A stretch of 64,000 nt of DNA, from assembly GCA_965277695.1 (NCBI GenBank), contig CBDIDQ010000036.1:1-64000 (forward strand). The letters are read 5' to 3'. Position 1 is the stretch's first letter. Every line of letters begins with the position of its first letter. This document shows, one piece after another, positions 62,999 to 64,000 of this stretch. The position numbers and the translations under genes are program-made. Under the pieces are notes generated by a model that worked only from the letters and a program-made list of their open reading frames with translations, searched no databases and was not told where the DNA came from. This DNA comes from JABSOG01 sp965277695 (GTDB lineage: Bacteria > Pseudomonadota > Gammaproteobacteria > Enterobacterales > Alteromonadaceae).

Positions 62999-63192
62999 CA
63001 ATAAAAAATCTTTGTATCTTACCGGCGATGGCAATAGCTCGCTTAAGATCCGCAACCCAGCCACTGGCTAAACACACCAAAGCAGCGGAAGCGACAAAAG
63101 TGGCGGGGAGTATGGACCAATGACAATAAAAAATCTTTGTATCTTACCGGCGATGGCAATAGCTCGCTTAGGATCGGCAACCCAGCCACTGG
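62962..63192 (+). repeat. Tandem 106-bp duplication (125-bp offset) spanning a gene junction
   Basis: Copy one 62962-63067 and copy two 63087-63192 are nearly identical. Both contain the end of the ferritin-like gene (ATKVAGSMDQ-stop) and the start of the next gene (MTIKNLCILPAMAIARL). The offset of 125 bases is not a multiple of three, so the first copy of the start reads into a short frame that ends at the second ATGA. A few substitutions (TTAAGATCC versus TTAGGATCG) show some divergence. Confidence 0.95.
62995..63123 (+). pseudogene. 42-codon duplicated start of the downstream gene
   Basis: A by-product of the tandem duplication. It begins with the same 19 residues as the downstream gene, apart from one change, then reads LAKHTKAAEATKVAGSMDQ and stops. 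Both ends use ATGA overlaps. It may be translated by coupling but is unlikely to be functional. Confidence 0.7.
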
Positions 63193-64000
63193 ATAATTAC
63201 ACCATTGAAACCGACAGCAAAGCGCCGCTGGGGTTTCGCCAAATCAAACGGGCAGATACTTTTATTGTTGATGCCCAAAGTGGCGAGATCACCGAAAAGC
63301 TGCCTGCTGACGAACTCACCCCAAGCTTTAAAAGCGGCAATAAAGTTAGACCGGTTGCGCCTTTTATGGAGGCTTTTGTCACGCTCGATGGGGAAGATAA
63401 ATTAGTGCCGCTGACAATGCAATTGTTGGCTAAATATGGACTAAAAGTCAGCTGGCAGGTGGATGTTGCCAATTTTAAAGTGTTTCGCCGCACCGAAGAT
63501 GAAAATGACAAGGTGACGGGCAGTCTGAGTAATATTGAAGATCACTGGCAACATCGACTCAAGGGGTTTTGCAATCACTTTGTCAGAGATGCCAATGGCG
63601 ATCGCAAGTACATCAGTTGGGGGACCATGCAGTTTATCAAACCGACTGCTGAATTTAATGAAATTCGTTTGCGGTTCACCCCAGCTAAAGGTTTGGTTTA
63701 TGGCTGTACGCCTTTACCCGATAGCGATAATGGCACAGATAAATCAGGACAACAACGGATGGGCGGCCCAGCTTATTCAGATATCAATATACCGCCGCAG
63801 CGAATGGTTTATAACAGTGAAGCGGGTAGCTGGAATGGTCATGTCGATAAAAATCCGACCACCACCACTTATGGTCAGGGTTTGTATGCTGCTTATAATC
63901 AAACCCCGTTTTATAACTATTATGATGAACCGCAACCCGCCCGAGGTTATCTGGACGATACCTGTGATGGTATTGTCACCTTGAATCTGATTGATAAAAC
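63120..64000 (+). CDS. Partial gene, possibly LodA/GoxA-like quinoprotein oxidase-related (3' end outside window)
   Basis: At least 293 codons, open to the right edge. The N-terminus LCILPAMAIARLGSATQPLD resembles the PxxGIARxGNS opening of CTQ-dependent amino-acid oxidases of the LodA group. GFRQIKRADTFIVDAQSGEI and LKVSWQVDVANFKVFRRT also fit its early blocks. The catalytic part would lie beyond the window, so this is tentative. The ATG overlaps the short duplicated frame (ATGA). No LodB-type flavoprotein is visible; the upstream partner is ferritin-like. Confidence 0.4.
   Translation, partial: MTIKNLCILPAMAIARLGSATQPLDNYTIETDSKAPLGFRQIKRADTFIVDAQSGEITEKLPADELTPSFKSGNKVRPVAPFMEAFVTLDGEDKLVPLTMQLLAKYGLKVSWQVDVANFKVFRRTEDENDKVTGSLSNIEDHWQHRLKGFCNHFVRDANGDRKYISWGTMQFIKPTAEFNEIRLRFTPAKGLVYGCTPLPDSDNGTDKSGQQRMGGPAYSDINIPPQRMVYNSEAGSWNGHVDKNPTTTTYGQGLYAAYNQTPFYNYYDEPQPARGYLDDTCDGIVTLNLIDK

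Noticed and set aside
1..64000. CRISPR arrays, tRNA or rRNA genes, integrases and intact IS elements
   Set aside because: None were seen; the only regular repeats are the 237-bp units and short coding or intergenic repeats, with no spacer structure.

Overview
The window comes from a gammaproteobacterial chromosome, most likely a marine or aquatic species. This rests on the MutS, RecA, TopA and SpeA proteins, a LexA-boxed recA promoter, Bfr/Bfd iron storage under a Fur-like box, and a polyamine locus whose AdoMet decarboxylase is of the eukaryotic type. The standard genetic code applies, since TGA is used as a real stop many times. I see no rRNA, tRNA, CRISPR array or intact transposase. Calls are from reading the sequence and remembered family motifs; no database search was run.

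Layout. 1-6.5 kb: a divergent GntR/FCD regulator and M24 peptidase, an ABM-domain protein, a periplasmic MsrA-thioredoxin-MsrB fusion, a phosphoesterase-like protein and two paralogous family-3 solute-binding proteins. 6.6-10.1 kb: a secreted Rhs/YD-repeat protein with a Cys-rich tail, a broken small exported gene downstream, and a 650-bp intergenic region dense in hairpins. 10.1-24.5 kb: a small winged-helix gene and a type VI secretion operon in the order tssBC-hcp-tssE-F-G-J-K-L-M-A. The two sheath subunits TssB and TssC are one polypeptide, and no ClpV, VgrG or PAAR gene lies in the window.

24.5-33.5 kb (all minus strand): a defence island. It is transcribed hsdS-hsdM, then an overlapping ABC-type ATPase plus PD-(D/E)xK nuclease pair, then hsdR, then a Septu-like ptuA-ptuB pair whose ptuA carries an in-frame TGA where a Trp is expected. 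33.6-37.7 kb: a small unknown protein, an SPFH membrane protein with an Arc-like ribbon-helix-helix partner and a candidate RHH operator, two complementary bacterioferritins, Bfd and a periplasmic protein. 37.7-45.1 kb: mutS, recA and topA. 45.1-50 kb: speE and frameshifted speD divergent from speA, then a fatty acid desaturase.

50-57 kb: a three-gene signalling operon (Cache hybrid kinase, REC-GGDEF, REC-kinase-REC-Hpt), followed by a TonB-dependent receptor. 59.7-60.6 kb: four near-identical tandem copies of a 237-bp unit that is itself a long inverted repeat. 60.7-64 kb: a Cys-cluster protein, a VioB-type ferritin-like protein, and the start of a possibly LodA-like gene whose 5' end has been tandemly duplicated with a 125-bp offset.

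The best candidates for something undescribed are the natural TssB-TssC fusion and the ATPase-nuclease pair inside the type I restriction operon. Three genes (6.65 kb small gene, ptuA, speD) carry single disabling changes. These could be real decay or assembly errors.
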